A stretch of 64,000 bases of DNA from Photorhabdus thracensis (lineage in GTDB: Bacteria > Pseudomonadota > Gammaproteobacteria > Enterobacterales > Enterobacteriaceae). The notes under the pieces are model-generated. The model saw only the letters and a list, made by a program, of their open reading frames with translations, was not told where the DNA came from and searched no databases. How positions within the stretch are numbered: position 1 is the first letter of the stretch; each line of letters begins with the position of its first letter. Shown here in pieces: positions 39,818 through 49,624 of the stretch. A program made the translations under genes and the position numbers. The stretch is from the NCBI RefSeq assembly GCF_001010285.1, contig NZ_CP011104.1, positions 4,960,001 to 5,024,000 on the forward strand, written 5' to 3'.

Positions 39818-40399
39818 TCACATTGCGCGCTGAGCAAATCCATCCAGCAGTTGTGAATTACTATCGGCAGGCTGAGAGGAAAGTTTACGTTTTTTTACGG
39901 CGCGTGATGGTGGTTGACAAAGACTACAAACAAAGCTATTGACAGGTTGATGGGCATGAGTAATAAAAGTTCCGCCACAAGTGCGGCACTGTGAAGGTTG
40001 CAACATGCCACTGTCTACAAAACGTACCAGAGTCCAGGCACGAGTCAGCGCCAGAATAGGGGCGTCCTCTCCAACAGGAGGGCATTGTTCAAGATAGAGC
40101 CGATAAGCTTTAACAACCGCCTCCACACCATCGCAATAACCGCTTTTAAGTAAGAAACGATAGGCATTATAGAACATTGATGAATGAATATTCTGTTCCC
40201 AAGTCATAAACCAATCTGTTGAAAAAGGCAGCATCCCTTTAGGAGGAGGGCTTCCCCTCAACTCTTTATAAAGCTTAATTAGCCGTCCTCTGCTTAATTG
40301 CGTTTCACTTTCAAGCATTTGTAACCGTGCGCCTAAAGTGATGAGTTCCATCGCAAGATGTATATCCTTAGCTTCTTGAACTATACTTTTCTCGGCCAT
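39818..40399 (-). CDS. flhC: FlhC flagellar master regulator subunit
   Basis: FlhC joins FlhD in the FlhD4C2 complex that activates class 2 flagellar promoters with sigma-70. The 193-aa sequence has the zinc-binding cysteines [15 protein letters not shown] and FVCSLCQPP near the C-terminus, and the N-terminal [20 protein letters not shown] is typical. It starts 3 bp after flhD, as usual. Confidence 0.96.
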   Translation of the reverse strand: MAEKSIVQEAKDIHLAMELITLGARLQMLESETQLSRGRLIKLYKELRGSPPPKGMLPFSTDWFMTWEQNIHSSMFYNAYRFLLKSGYCDGVEAVVKAYRLYLEQCPPVGEDAPILALTRAWTLVRFVDSGMLQPSQCRTCGGTFITHAHQPVNSFVCSLCQPPSRAVKKRKLSSQPADSNSQLLDGFAQRAM

Positions 40400-40402
40400 C
40401 TC

Positions 40403-40753
40403 TTATGCTCTTTTTTTCACTGAAGTATCATCTTTCGAAGATAACTGCTGAAACAGATGAGTCGATAACAAAATGCCTGTGTGTATTTGTTGTAAATCAT
40501 CCACTCGAGATTCCCTGGTAAGCTGCTGAATAGTTTCACTGTCTTCGAACCGAAAATTACAGACTAATTGATTAGTCTCGGCGAGCTTTACCAACTGAGG
40601 TAATGTCAATTCAGACAACGTATCAGCCATAGAATCGCTAATACCTAAACGGAACATCGCTGATGCTTTTTCATGGTTAATTAACCGCTGAGCTAAAAGC
40701 AGATACGATAAATTTATGTCATAAATATGTTTGAGCAATTCAACCGTACTCAT
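40403..40753 (-). CDS. flhD: FlhD flagellar master regulator subunit
   Basis: FlhD is a 116-aa all-helical partner of Flh[26 protein letters not shown] and [29 protein letters not shown] are diagnostic of the family. It is first in the flhDC operon, after a long A+T-rich leader region that includes a perfect CRP site about 320 bp upstream. Confidence 0.96.
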   Translation of the reverse strand: MSTVELLKHIYDINLSYLLLAQRLINHEKASAMFRLGISDSMADTLSELTLPQLVKLAETNQLVCNFRFEDSETIQQLTRESRVDDLQQIHTGILLSTHLFQQLSSKDDTSVKKRA

Positions 40754-41073
40754 TTCTCTATCCCGTCCGATTACATTAAAAAATCAGTTAAGTGTTCGAA
40801 AAACCACTCGTGACAAAATTCCTAAAATAGCTTAGGGATTAATAATCTCTTACATAACTAAAATATACAGGCTTAGTCAGAGCAGTAACCATCCCTTGTA
40901 TTACTTTTGATTCGTCCAACGTCAAAAATATTACGGTAATGAGCTGCAAAAGTATTATTGCGTTACCTGATATAACATTTTTACTACCGATTAAGAATAT
41001 TCTTAATGCAGAACAACTTTACTCCTGAATCATCAAATTATACAACGGAAAGAGAACGCAATTTTAAATACTA

Positions 41074-41089
41074 TGTGACATGACTCACA
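41074..41089. promoter_or_regulatory. CRP-cAMP binding site upstream of flhDC
   Basis: TGTGACATGACTCACA equals the CRP consensus TGTGA-N6-TCACA exactly. It lies about 320 bp before the flhD start. In Escherichia coli flhDC is activated by CRP from a site well upstream of a long 5' untranslated region, so distance and orientation are compatible. Confidence 0.75.
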
Positions 41090-43204
41090 AAAACAAAGGC
41101 TTTTAATATGTGTTTAATCGATGAATTGATCATTAATTATTCAAACAATTAAATAAAATCCGAATTCCCAATTTTAATAAGTTAAATTATCTAAATAAAA
41201 ATATTAGGTATATTTTTTGATTTTATACGATCTATTAAACTTATAAACTCAAAATAACGATAAAAAATCCTACCTTTAGTAAAATGTCAACTATAAAATC
41301 AGCTATATACCTGAGTAATTGGTGTAAACAATAATCTTATTCTAAGATCTGACATCTCCATTTGTACGATAAAATAGATTAATTTTATGTAAAATTTGGT
41401 TGCAAAAAAGATACTGGTATGATCACTTTTAGTTTAGATTTGTACTTTCTTTAACCATAAGACTTAACTAAAAGCACATACCACCGTGCACAAATAACAC
41501 CAACCATACAAAAATAGCATAAAATACAGTAAGATAATGAATAAAAAAACAACTACAACAGAATTTTATTGCTCAAATAACAGACAATACACAGCATGAA
41601 GATAATAGAAAAAACCAGCCAATTTTGACCCCAGGCAACCAAACAAATGGCAAAAATCATTAAAAAAACTTATCAAAATATCATTTTTCATAATATAATA
41701 AAAACGCAAGGCCATCCTATTGATTACTTTATTTTTTCACCTTTAGTTTTCATGTTCAAAATTATTAATTAATCAAACTTACACATAGTCAATATATATT
41801 CCTTAGAAACATTAGATATTTTAAATAAACAATAGGTTATTTATTAATCTAATTTTCCACTTTAAAGATTTATAATAGATATAATTACAAATATAAAATC
41901 TTCAATCAACATAAATATATAACCAAATCAAATGCCAATCACCATTTATTATATAATTCACAAATTAATATTTAGACAAATAAAATACACTATTTCAATG
42001 TTCATGAACTTATAATACAAATCAAATATTAAAATAACTTTTTATTATCATCCACTACTTCATATGAAATTTACAACCCCCATCCCAAAAATATTACTTT
42101 CATATGCAAAAAAAATACAAATATGATTGTCATTGATTCACATTATAGATACCATTATTCGAATGATAATCATGGATAAAATAATTAATTCCACAAGAAA
42201 AAAACAATTGATTAAAGTTTATCGCAAGAATAATTAATAACAATAGAGCAGTAAAATAAAAGCCATTTCTTACCAAAAGAATATCATTAATCACTATTGA
42301 TGGTGAAAATATCATAATATTTTTATATCAAAGACGAAAAAGATATTATTTTGATGAACAATTTTTTTCCCCACATAAATAGTAGTTATACTTTTTCAAG
42401 TAACCATAACCACTTACCAAGCATGGAAAATAATGCAACAACTGATTACAGTCTCATCTAACCACAGAAAATATTCTTAGGGCAAAGACTCTAAACCCAT
42501 TAGCTGATTAAATGAGAAAAGAATAAAATGGATATCGAGAATCATTATCAATTATGCAATCAATAATACTGAAAATACCGTTGTGATTTGGATATTGGAT
42601 AAAAGATATCCTCCATGAGAGCAAAATACAAACAAACCGCATCTGCCATTTAATACACCAATTATGATAAAATAAAACCCAACATACAATACTTTTTACT
42701 GTAAAAAATCCCATTCCAACATATATATCTAAATAGAAAAAAGAGAACAAACCAGTTCTGCCAATACAATAAAATATCCAATATTTTTATTGCCTCATTG
42801 ATAAGGTTTTTTCTGAAACTCTTTATTCATTTTATCTCAACGTAAAGAAAGCTACGAAATATCACATATCAAATCTTGTACTAGTAAATGAATATCTTTC
42901 ATCAGCAAAAATGGAATAAAAGTGCTGACAATTAACATTGAAAAAACATTACTAACGACTGAACTTACCGTTATATTCAAGCACTTGATGATATTCCCTC
43001 GTGCCTATCTCCTTTAACTATCCTTTGTCTAACGCCCGCAGATTTTTCTCAAGCCAAGTAAAATATCCATCACTTTTTTTGTATATCTGTACCTGTTGCA
43101 ACACCAACGTATCTCAATACCACGACCTTATTAACGTCATTGCCAGGTAAACCTTCTGTATACCGGTTCTTTTTAACATGGGATTTTTACAACGCCTCAG
43201 TTTA

Positions 43205-43600
43205 CTAAATACCGATCTTTATTCCATTTCCCAGGATTCCAACACCTACCAGCTCAGTTTGTTGAGCTATTAAAATAACTTCGGAATCTAATCCTACATC
43301 ATGACAAACCATGACAGTAATAACAGAATTATCTTCGGTAAGAACTTTTACTGTCCCACCATCCTCTCTTAATACAGAAATAGCAAAAGTGGCTCTCTTC
43401 TCTGCGGGAGCAAAAAAAGTTAGTCATTCTTGTAATATCACGACTCTTTCACCATCAAAAGGCAGCAAGTGTTTTTACTTTATCATCGGATAAATATCGA
43501 ACTGCTAAATTAATACACTGAAATTTTGCCTGATGGTAACCATTAGCTACTACCATTATTTTTTCACGGCATACTTCATCAAGCAGAATTATTCTCTATT
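43205..43600 (-). pseudogene. Decayed coding remnant, family not recognised
   Basis: On the minus strand, joined across at least one shift and stops, the sequence reads like protein: CREKIMVVANGYHQAKFQC and AVRYLSDDKVKTLAAF, then PAEKRATFAISVLREDGG, VKVLTEDNSVITVMVCHDVG and VILIAQQTELVGVGILGNG before a stop. Base composition here is less A+T-rich than around it. I cannot name the family. Confidence 0.35.
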
Positions 43601-44296
43601 TTACTCTTATATAAGAACAAACTTAGATCATTCTTCTACCTCACTTTTGCAAGTGAAATGATATTTCCACTGAGAGTTCTGAACAGTAATAGGCAACCGA
43701 TGCCGAACAAAATAAAATGGCAACTCATCAATTTTTCTGTACCCGTGTACGATACCTATATCAGCTTTATCCGATCAAGCTTAATGTTAGAATGACAATC
43801 ATCAGCAACACCTGAATAGTTAATTAGATGATAATTACTATGGTAAAAAATACCAAATTTAACTATTTCCCTGTAATAAAACCATCAATAGATAATACCC
43901 CAAAAAAACTATTATCCATATAAAGCGAATTTGTAACCAATTCATCTCAAGAAAAAAATAGCAGGAACACAATATCGCTTGGCACAAGATATTTGATCAC
44001 TAAATCTTAAACAGGGATTTGCAAAACTACGACGTCATGTTGTCCCCTTGTACTGATCACAGATTTATCGATTTTGTTTATAATTTATCCTTTTCAAGAT
44101 CACCAATATATAAACAAAAGTATCATTGGTGAAATATCCACCATACGATTCGAAAAGTAGTTTATTAATGACGCGTTACCTGGCTGAAAAAACATGCTAC
44201 AGGCAACGCTCTATTTGTTTTACATGATGAAAAGTCAGCCATAACTCTTTATCGAACAAAATTATTGTTGTTTTATACAAATAATTTTTAGACTTA

Positions 44297-44986
44297 TCAC
44301 TCAGAAGCAATTTTCCAATTTATTGAGCTAACGCTTTTTTCTAAACTCATACGACAAACAATCGCTTCTATCTCTTTTTGCTCAGTGGGTGTTGCTAATA
44401 CTTCAGCACATACCTCAAGTTTTCCAGGTTGGATCATATCAGTGAAACTCAGTGATTGTAGCCTCACGGCTACTCCATTGAGAGCCTGTAACACTAATGT
44501 TCTTACCAGAATTCCATCATTACTATCACACACTACATGAATTTTATAACTCTGTACCTGATCAATGGCCTGCAACCTGGGTTGTAAATTAATACGTTGT
44601 GCAGCCTCACGTAACAATATGTTTGCGCAAAGAATAATCGCGGTGGCTATCGCAGCCAGCCAATACTGCCCAAGACCACATAACACACCAATTCCCGCGG
44701 AACACCACAAAGTTGCTGCGGTATTTAATCCACGAATATTCATTCCTTCTCGCATAATGACACCGGCACCAAGGAAACCAATTCCTGAAACAACCTGTGC
44801 AGCAATACGACCAGCACTATCCGGTGAAGTTGTTATTGAACTGAGTATAAAAACAGCTGCACCGGTCGCAACTAATGCATTAGTTCTTAAACCCGCCATA
44901 CGTTGACGCCATTGACGCTCAGCACCAATTAACGCACCAAAGCACATAGCTGATAATAAATGAAAGACAAAAGGAGTTATTAACAT
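44297..44986 (-). CDS. mgtC: MgtC/SapB family inner-membrane protein
   Basis: MgtC is a membrane protein of intracellular pathogens that modulates F-type ATPase and helps survival in macrophages and at low magnesium (known for Salmonella). The N-terminal membrane domain has the family core ALIGAERQWRQRMAGLRTNA, SGIGFLGAGVIMREG and IRGLNTAATLWCSAGIGVL; the C-terminal about 80 residues form the cytoplasmic ACT-like domain. I choose ATG 44986 because GGAG lies 6 bases before it, giving 229 aa, close to Salmonella MgtC (231); the frame could extend to 45028. No mgtB follows. In Salmonella the gene is PhoP-controlled; I could not identify a clear PhoP box. Confidence 0.88.
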   Translation of the reverse strand: MLITPFVFHLLSAMCFGALIGAERQWRQRMAGLRTNALVATGAAVFILSSITTSPDSAGRIAAQVVSGIGFLGAGVIMREGMNIRGLNTAATLWCSAGIGVLCGLGQYWLAAIATAIILCANILLREAAQRINLQPRLQAIDQVQSYKIHVVCDSNDGILVRTLVLQALNGVAVRLQSLSFTDMIQPGKLEVCAEVLATPTEQKEIEAIVCRMSLEKSVSSINWKIASE

Positions 44987-45392
44987 GACATTCTCCATAC
45001 AGCTAAATGGATAAATAATCATGTGCATTTATTTTGCACACAGAAATTTGTGCCGAATGTTTAATTCAGCGTTATTTTCTGTACATGCCTGGAGGTAACA
45101 AAATGTAAATATATAACAGCATAATAGAAAACCCAATATACTATCCTCAGCAATTCCACTGAGTACCGGATAGTACCGTCTTTGAGTAAGTACAGCTCAG
45201 ATATTTTGAGTGGTACCGCCCGCCCTGTTCAGCAAGCAGCAAATCGGAAGGAAATGAACAGCTTGCCGTCTTATTTTTTATTTAACCAAAAACTTTGACT
45301 GTCCAATGACGCTAATCTCCCCAATAAAATTGGTACGAAGTGTAATCAAAAGCAATTAATAAGTAAACAAGGATATTACTCTAACAAAGAAA
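44987..45392. other. Leader and promoter region of mgtC
   Basis: About 400 bp separate mgtC from the cold-shock gene. Both are on the minus strand, so this is the mgtC upstream region. mgtC genes of other enterics have long regulatory leaders that sense ATP, proline and magnesium. Here I see G+C-richer segments between 45160 and 45260, but no leader peptide or riboswitch that I can name. Confidence 0.4.
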
Positions 45393-45425
45393 AAGTCCGC
45401 CACTATATAAAACAATGACGGACTT
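45393..45425 (-). terminator. Rho-independent terminator of the cold-shock gene
   Basis: AAGTCCG (45393-45399) pairs with CGGACTT (45419-45425). On the minus strand the hairpin is followed by a T-rich run (ACTTTTTCTTT). It lies 18 bp after the csp stop codon. Confidence 0.75.
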
Positions 45426-45442
45426 AAAAATCATTCAGGCAA

Positions 45443-45655
45443 TCAGATAGCAGTTACGTTTGCTGCTGCTGGGCCTTTAGCACCATTTTCAATGGTGAAT
45501 TCTACGTTCTGGCCTTCTGCCAAAGTTTTGAAACCGTTACCCTGAATGGCAGAGAAGTGAACGAATACGTCTTTGCTACCATCAGCTGGGGTGATGAAAC
45601 CGAAGCCTTTAGACTCGTTGAACCACTTCACTTGACCTTTCATTTTGTCAGACAT
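45443..45655 (-). CDS. cspE: Cold-shock-like RNA chaperone (CspC/CspE type)
   Basis: This 70-aa single cold-shock domain protein binds RNA and melts secondary structure, acting as antiterminator and mRNA stabiliser. RNP1 (KGFGFITP) and RNP2 (VFVHFSAI) are intact. The start [17 protein letters not shown] is typical of CspC/CspE; the ribosome site AGGAAAG precedes ATG 45655. A frame from 45676 would add seven residues without support. CspC and CspE cannot be separated surely by eye, so the symbol is tentative. Confidence 0.9.
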   Translation of the reverse strand: MSDKMKGQVKWFNESKGFGFITPADGSKDVFVHFSAIQGNGFKTLAEGQNVEFTIENGAKGPAAANVTAI

Positions 45656-46134
45656 TGTGACTTTCCTATATATCAAAAAAATTTTGCCAACATGGGCATG
45701 TACTGGCCAGTTATCAGCTATTACTTATGGAGGCACTAAGAAGGAAACGGTCAACAAAGGCTATCTGAGGATAACACTTACACATAACTCATTAACTCAA
45801 GATGTCGTACATAAAGTAGGTCTGTTTATCAGGCCGGCTGCATTAACTCATGATAGAAAAAGAATAGCAACCTTTTTATGCATTCGTGTTTTAAAAAAAA
45901 TGCTTACGCTCATTATTAGAGCAATAATATAAAAAATAAAGTCATTAATTATAAATTTTTTTGATTTATTCAACCTTTATCTTAATGAAAGCATTAAGAT
46001 TAATCTCAATCAATAACAGTTGGCAAATTAAAATAAAACAACTGCTCTACGTCAGATCGTCTCTCTCATGCTAGCCTTAAGGACCGATAGCTATGAAAAT
46101 ATTTCACTTTCTCTTCATTTAATCAGGTCAACAT

Positions 46135-46650
46135 ATGAATATCATTAAGCAGATACTGATTCAGGATCTTGAACGAATCAACATTGAAGAACAGCGTGAT
46201 GGCAAACTTCGTTTCAACAGCCAGTTTATCAGCAACCATCCTTACCTTTGCCTGGCTATGCTCGTATCCTACCTGACGCTCACTGCGCTTATCTGGTACG
46301 CCCCATACTTTGGTTTACTTTCACTACTAGCCTTCACCGTACTATTCATTGTTATGGCGGCTATTTTATTATTCGAAATTAAACCCGTATATCGATTTGA
46401 TGATATCGGTGTGCTTGATCTACGGGTATGTTACAACGGCGAATGGTTCGTCAGCGAAAGAATCTCAGACCAAGCAATCAAAGAGCTCCATCTCCACCCT
46501 CGTGTTCCGTTGGCAATAAAGGATGAAATCAAACGTATTATAAAAATGAAAGGTGAAATACATTTTTATGATGTTTATATCATGGCGTTCCCTGAGCAAT
46601 CGCATGCAGCAACATCATTGCCGATGATGAATAAAAGTACTCAGCTTTAA
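46135..46650 (+). CDS. ylaC: YlaC-like inner-membrane protein
   Basis: This 171-aa protein has two adjacent membrane helices (LCLAMLVSYLTLTALIW and LLSLLAFTVLFIVMAAIL) between an N-terminal cytoplasmic helix (LERINIEEQRDGKLRFNSQFI) and a C-terminal cytoplasmic domain with VLDLRVCYNGEWFVSER and KGEIHFYDVYIMA. These motifs agree with Escherichia coli YlaC, whose function is not settled. It stands alone, upstream of the tRNA-Asn array. Confidence 0.8.
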   Translation: MNIIKQILIQDLERINIEEQRDGKLRFNSQFISNHPYLCLAMLVSYLTLTALIWYAPYFGLLSLLAFTVLFIVMAAILLFEIKPVYRFDDIGVLDLRVCYNGEWFVSERISDQAIKELHLHPRVPLAIKDEIKRIIKMKGEIHFYDVYIMAFPEQSHAATSLPMMNKSTQL

Positions 46651-46720
46651 CAAAATAGCGCAGTTATAACACAATACGCCTGCATAGCGAGCAAACAACA
46701 AACCTGTAAGAATTTTTGCG

Positions 46721-46749
46721 TTGACAGGGTTTCAGTTCATCGCTAATAT
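46721..46749 (+). promoter_or_regulatory. Sigma-70 promoter of tRNA-Asn copy 1
   Basis: TTGACA (46721-46726), a 17-bp spacer and TAATAT (46744-46749), followed by a G+C-rich discriminator CGCCCC, the mark of stringently controlled stable-RNA promoters. It lies about 22 bp before the tRNA. Confidence 0.85.
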
Positions 46750-46771
46750 TCGCCCCGTTCTCAGGAACGAT

Positions 46772-46847
46772 TCCTCCATAGTTCAGTCGGTAGAACGGCG
46801 GACTGTTAATCCGTATGTCACTGGTTCAAGTCCAGTTGGAGGAGCCA
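46772..46847 (+). tRNA. asnT: tRNA-Asn (anticodon GTT), copy 1
   Basis: This 76-base tRNA has the acceptor stem TCCTCCA paired with TGGAGGA, the D arm AGTTCAGTCGGTAGA, anticodon GTT in ACTGTTAAT, the T loop GGTTCAAGTCC and an encoded GCCA end. It is almost identical to Escherichia coli tRNA-Asn. First of four copies; the symbol is generic, as copies cannot be matched individually. Confidence 0.95.
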
Positions 46848-46906
46848 AATTCAAGTCTGGAGATATTGCAAAAAATCTCCGACGTTTGTCAGATAAAGAA
46901 TCTGCG

Positions 46907-46934
46907 AAAAGCCCAATGAAAATTGGGCTTTTTT
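46907..46934. terminator. Bidirectional terminator after tRNA-Asn copy 1
   Basis: AAAAGCCCAAT (46907-46917) pairs with ATTGGGCTTTT (46922-46932) and is followed by further T residues. With A runs on the left it can also end the convergent minus-strand gene at 46969. Confidence 0.85.
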
Positions 46935-46968
46935 GTATGCAACAGCATATCTAGGAATACCCGTCTGA

Positions 46969-48039
46969 TTAATCCAGAACTACTTTATAAACTCTTTCTT
47001 TAGATTTATGCAGTATGTTTACTTCACCAACAAATGATAATTCGTAATGAATTCTTACCCGACCATTACCTATATAATTGAAGAAATCAATACCACCCGG
47101 CTGACCATCAGCATTTCCTTCAGGATTAATTACAGCTAAACGGAAAATATTATTTTCATCACCACTTAAAGACTCTATCTTTAATAATATCTCTCCTGCA
47201 TCCTGATTATCAGCAGAATACCCTTTAATGTGAACTGTACCTTCTTTCAATACCTTATCTTTAAGTTTAACATCGTTGACCATAATATTGATATCATAAT
47301 CAATAATACTCTCACCAATTGGCCGGCCCCTGCTCTCATCATATTCATCAATATAAGGCACTTCCAGATCACGACGAACCTGAATTGTTCCAGAGCCTTC
47401 ATCAAGCTCTACAAGCACACGTTGAACAGTAGAGAATTTAGCACTGCCGCTTTCGCTAATAGTATAATAAACACTATCGTGTTTACCGGCAGTAAGAAGA
47501 GAATTCTTTACAGATAAGCTACGGATATCATTACTATCTTGTACACTTGGAACAACTTCAACATTACCATCAAAAATAAATTTCAGTTCATGCTTGTTTA
47601 AAATATTCGAATCAGCAAACAGTACTTTAACGCCTGCTCTTATATCACCACTGTCAATGACATTATCATAATTTGCCGGATATATAGGTGCTGCCAACCC
47701 TGCTGATTTCAGCTTAAATCGATCCAGAACAGCTTCTGCAACTACACTGCCACTAGCATCTGTTACTTCAGCAACAAATTTGACTGTGGCATTAACTTTT
47801 TGATCTGTTTTAATTTTTACCAATATTTCAGATGCTCTACTGATAGGATTAAATATGTTATTGTTATTTACAATTTCATATTCGTCCTCATTCAAACCAT
47901 TCACTACAATTTTACATTTGTAATCACTTAATGATGTCGAGCTATCATCCTTTGGAACTACAAATAATCGTAATGGAACGTTAAACCAATCTTTGTGTGA
48001 AACCCAGTTAGTTACATCAGTATTAATTAAAAACTTCAT
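46969..48039 (-). CDS. Unknown 356-aa protein with repeated beta-rich segments, inside the tRNA-Asn array
   Basis: I do not recognise this protein. It has no signal peptide or membrane helix and starts MKFLINTDVTNWVSHKDWFNV behind a GAGGAAAAG ribosome site. The sequence is rich in Val, Ile, Asn, Asp and Lys with alternating hydrophobic residues, as in immunoglobulin-like or jelly-roll beta domains. At least three segments have a similar layout: LRLFVVPKD...CKIVVNG, IRAGVKVLFADS...LKFIFDG and YDINIMVNDVKL...VHIKGYS, about 115 aa apart, suggesting tandem Ig-like modules. It lies on the opposite strand between tRNA copies 1 and 2, with its own A+T-rich upstream region, and looks inserted. Related proteins in these bacteria could be secreted or inclusion-type, but nothing here shows that. 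Confidence 0.75.
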   Translation of the reverse strand: MKFLINTDVTNWVSHKDWFNVPLRLFVVPKDDSSTSLSDYKCKIVVNGLNEDEYEIVNNNNIFNPISRASEILVKIKTDQKVNATVKFVAEVTDASGSVVAEAVLDRFKLKSAGLAAPIYPANYDNVIDSGDIRAGVKVLFADSNILNKHELKFIFDGNVEVVPSVQDSNDIRSLSVKNSLLTAGKHDSVYYTISESGSAKFSTVQRVLVELDEGSGTIQVRRDLEVPYIDEYDESRGRPIGESIIDYDINIMVNDVKLKDKVLKEGTVHIKGYSADNQDAGEILLKIESLSGDENNIFRLAVINPEGNADGQPGGIDFFNYIGNGRVRIHYELSFVGEVNILHKSKERVYKVVLD

Positions 48040-48715
48040 GACTTTTCCTCATTTGTTTTATAGAAATCACCAGAAAATTAGCCACTCTTTTCGGGAGAAA
48101 TATTATCTACTGACTTTATATTTAGAATTATTTTCACCTCCTTAATAATAGCTTGATTTTATAGACTCAATTTTTATTTATTCAATTCTGTAATGTTTTT
48201 TATGAAATGGCTTTTATTTTTTCCATTGCATTTTGTATATTAATGTTAATCTATTACTAAATTGAAAATATCTTAGCATGTTAGCAGTGAATAAAATTTC
48301 ATTATCAATGGCGAGCTCTTTTATATCTGTTTCAGCCTCGATTAATACCCTATTTTACAAATTGGAGGCCAGAGAATAAATTACTTTTTCAATTAAGAAT
48401 TATAGACAAGTAAATTCACTAATAAATATCAAAAGACAATAAGTGATCTGTTAAAATAAATAAAATAGGAAAAATATCATTAAATATAAAAATTCTATAA
48501 AAAACATTAAAATAAAGTTACTAAATATATATTTCCCTATATTTTTAATACTCATAATCAATTATTTTATAAATAAAAAAACAGATAATATTTCCACTAT
48601 TCAATTATCGTAGGTAGATATTAGTTAATTCTTGTATTTCCTGAACTGGAAAATAGCAAAAAACATCATTTTGAACACCAGTTAATCAATCAAACTCAAT
48701 TTTTACTTTTCCCCT
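48040..48715. other. A+T-rich upstream region of the unknown gene
   Basis: About 680 bp, strongly A+T-rich, contains no open frame of note. It should hold the promoter of the minus-strand gene at 46969-48039. No repeats or RNA structure were recognised. Confidence 0.45.
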
Positions 48716-48744
48716 TTGACAAGCCCCAAATACCCAGCTATTAT
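48716..48744 (+). promoter_or_regulatory. Sigma-70 promoter of tRNA-Asn copy 2
   Basis: TTGACA (48716-48721), a 17-bp spacer and TATTAT (48739-48744), followed by CGCCTCG as discriminator, 22 bp before the tRNA. Confidence 0.8.
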
Positions 48745-48766
48745 TCGCCTCGTTCTCAGGAACAAT

Positions 48767-48842
48767 TCCTCCATAGTTCAGTCGGTAGAACGGCGGACTG
48801 TTAATCCGTATGTCACTGGTTCGAGTCCAGTTGGAGGAGCCA
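48767..48842 (+). tRNA. tRNA-Asn (GTT), copy 2
   Basis: Identical to copy 1 except for G in place of A in the T loop (GGTTCGAGTCC). All arms and the encoded CCA are present. Confidence 0.95.
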
Positions 48843-48848
48843 AATTAG

Positions 48849-48873
48849 AAAAGCCCGCTTAACGCGGGCTTTT
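48849..48873 (+). terminator. Terminator after tRNA-Asn copy 2
   Basis: AAAAGCCCGC (48849-48858) pairs with GCGGGCTTTT (48864-48873), 6 bp after the tRNA. Confidence 0.85.
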
Positions 48874-49033
48874 TGCGTTTCTGATTCCACTCTCCACTTA
48901 CAACGTAACATTTATAATCCGAATCAACCGACTTCCACAGTATACAGTTCCAGCAAACAACCCTCATTCAGCATAAATACAGAGCAATAAGTTCAGTTTG
49001 CCAGCAAACAAATCTTATTTGTTGTTTTCTGCT

Positions 49034-49062
49034 TTGACAAAGCAAAAGTGTACCGCTAACAT
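49034..49062 (+). promoter_or_regulatory. Sigma-70 promoter of tRNA-Asn copy 3
   Basis: TTGACA (49034-49039), a 17-bp spacer and TAACAT (49057-49062), 20 bp before the tRNA. The flanking sequence is closely repeated before copy 4. Confidence 0.8.
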
Positions 49063-49082
49063 GCTCCTCGTTGTGAAGCAAT

Positions 49083-49158
49083 TCCTCCATAGTTCAGTCG
49101 GTAGAACGGCGGACTGTTAATCCGTATGTCACTGGTTCAAGTCCAGTTGGAGGAGCCA
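49083..49158 (+). tRNA. tRNA-Asn (GTT), copy 3
   Basis: Same 76-base sequence as copy 1, with A in the T loop (GGTTCAAGTCC). Confidence 0.95.
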
Positions 49159-49165
49159 AATTAAG

Positions 49166-49190
49166 AAAAACCCGCTTGATGCGGGTTTTT
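49166..49190 (+). terminator. Terminator after tRNA-Asn copy 3
   Basis: AAAAACCCGC (49166-49175) pairs with GCGGGTTTTT (49181-49190). Confidence 0.85.
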
Positions 49191-49356
49191 TGCTTTTCCG
49201 ATTTCGCTAATTACCTGACACCGTTACACCAACACAATAACGCTATCCAACCCACTCTCATAGCATATAATTCCATCAAATAACCATTATTTAGAATAAA
49301 AACAAACCAACAAGTTCAGTTTACCAGCAAACAATCACGATTTGTTGTTTTCTACT

Positions 49357-49385
49357 TTGACAAAGCAAAAGTGTACCGCTAATAT
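49357..49385 (+). promoter_or_regulatory. Sigma-70 promoter of tRNA-Asn copy 4
   Basis: TTGACA (49357-49362), a 17-bp spacer and TAATAT (49380-49385) with a GCGCCCCG discriminator, 20 bp before the tRNA. Confidence 0.85.
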
Positions 49386-49405
49386 GCGCCCCGTTGTGAA
49401 GGAGT

Positions 49406-49481
49406 TCCTCCATAGTTCAGTCGGTAGAACGGCGGACTGTTAATCCGTATGTCACTGGTTCGAGTCCAGTTGGAGGAGCCA
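49406..49481 (+). tRNA. tRNA-Asn (GTT), copy 4
   Basis: Same as copy 2, with G in the T loop. Unlike the other three copies, no hairpin terminator follows within 60 bp. Confidence 0.95.
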
Positions 49482-49624
49482 ACTTCATCTCTTGTTTTAC
49501 CCTCATATTTCATTTTTTCCTTATTGATAAGAAAATCCACCTCTGATTACCCTGAGCTTATTGATTTAGCTAAATTTTTTACTAAATATTACATTCATTA
49601 ATAGCTATTTAACTGTTTTAGCTT

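Larger units (their letters stand above)
40754..44296. other. 3.5-kb A+T-rich region without a confident gene
   Basis: Only short open frames occur (42130-42315 and 42508-42750 on minus; 43311-43493 on plus), with no ribosome site or family signal. The right 300 bp nearest flhD hold the flhDC promoter region with a CRP site. A degraded coding-like trace on the minus strand at about 43205-43600 is listed separately. The rest has the base composition of non-coding DNA. Possible roles are a large regulatory region for flhDC, untranslated RNAs, or decayed inserted DNA; the sequence does not decide. Confidence 0.5.

Noticed and set aside
42130..42750. Two hydrophobic minus-strand frames of 61 and 80 codons
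   Set aside because: A+T-rich DNA readily yields hydrophobic Phe/Ile frames; no starts with ribosome sites and no conservation visible.
44987..45392. PhoP box or magnesium riboswitch before mgtC
   Set aside because: Looked for the direct-repeat GTTTA-type motif and a leader peptide; nothing matched well enough to annotate.
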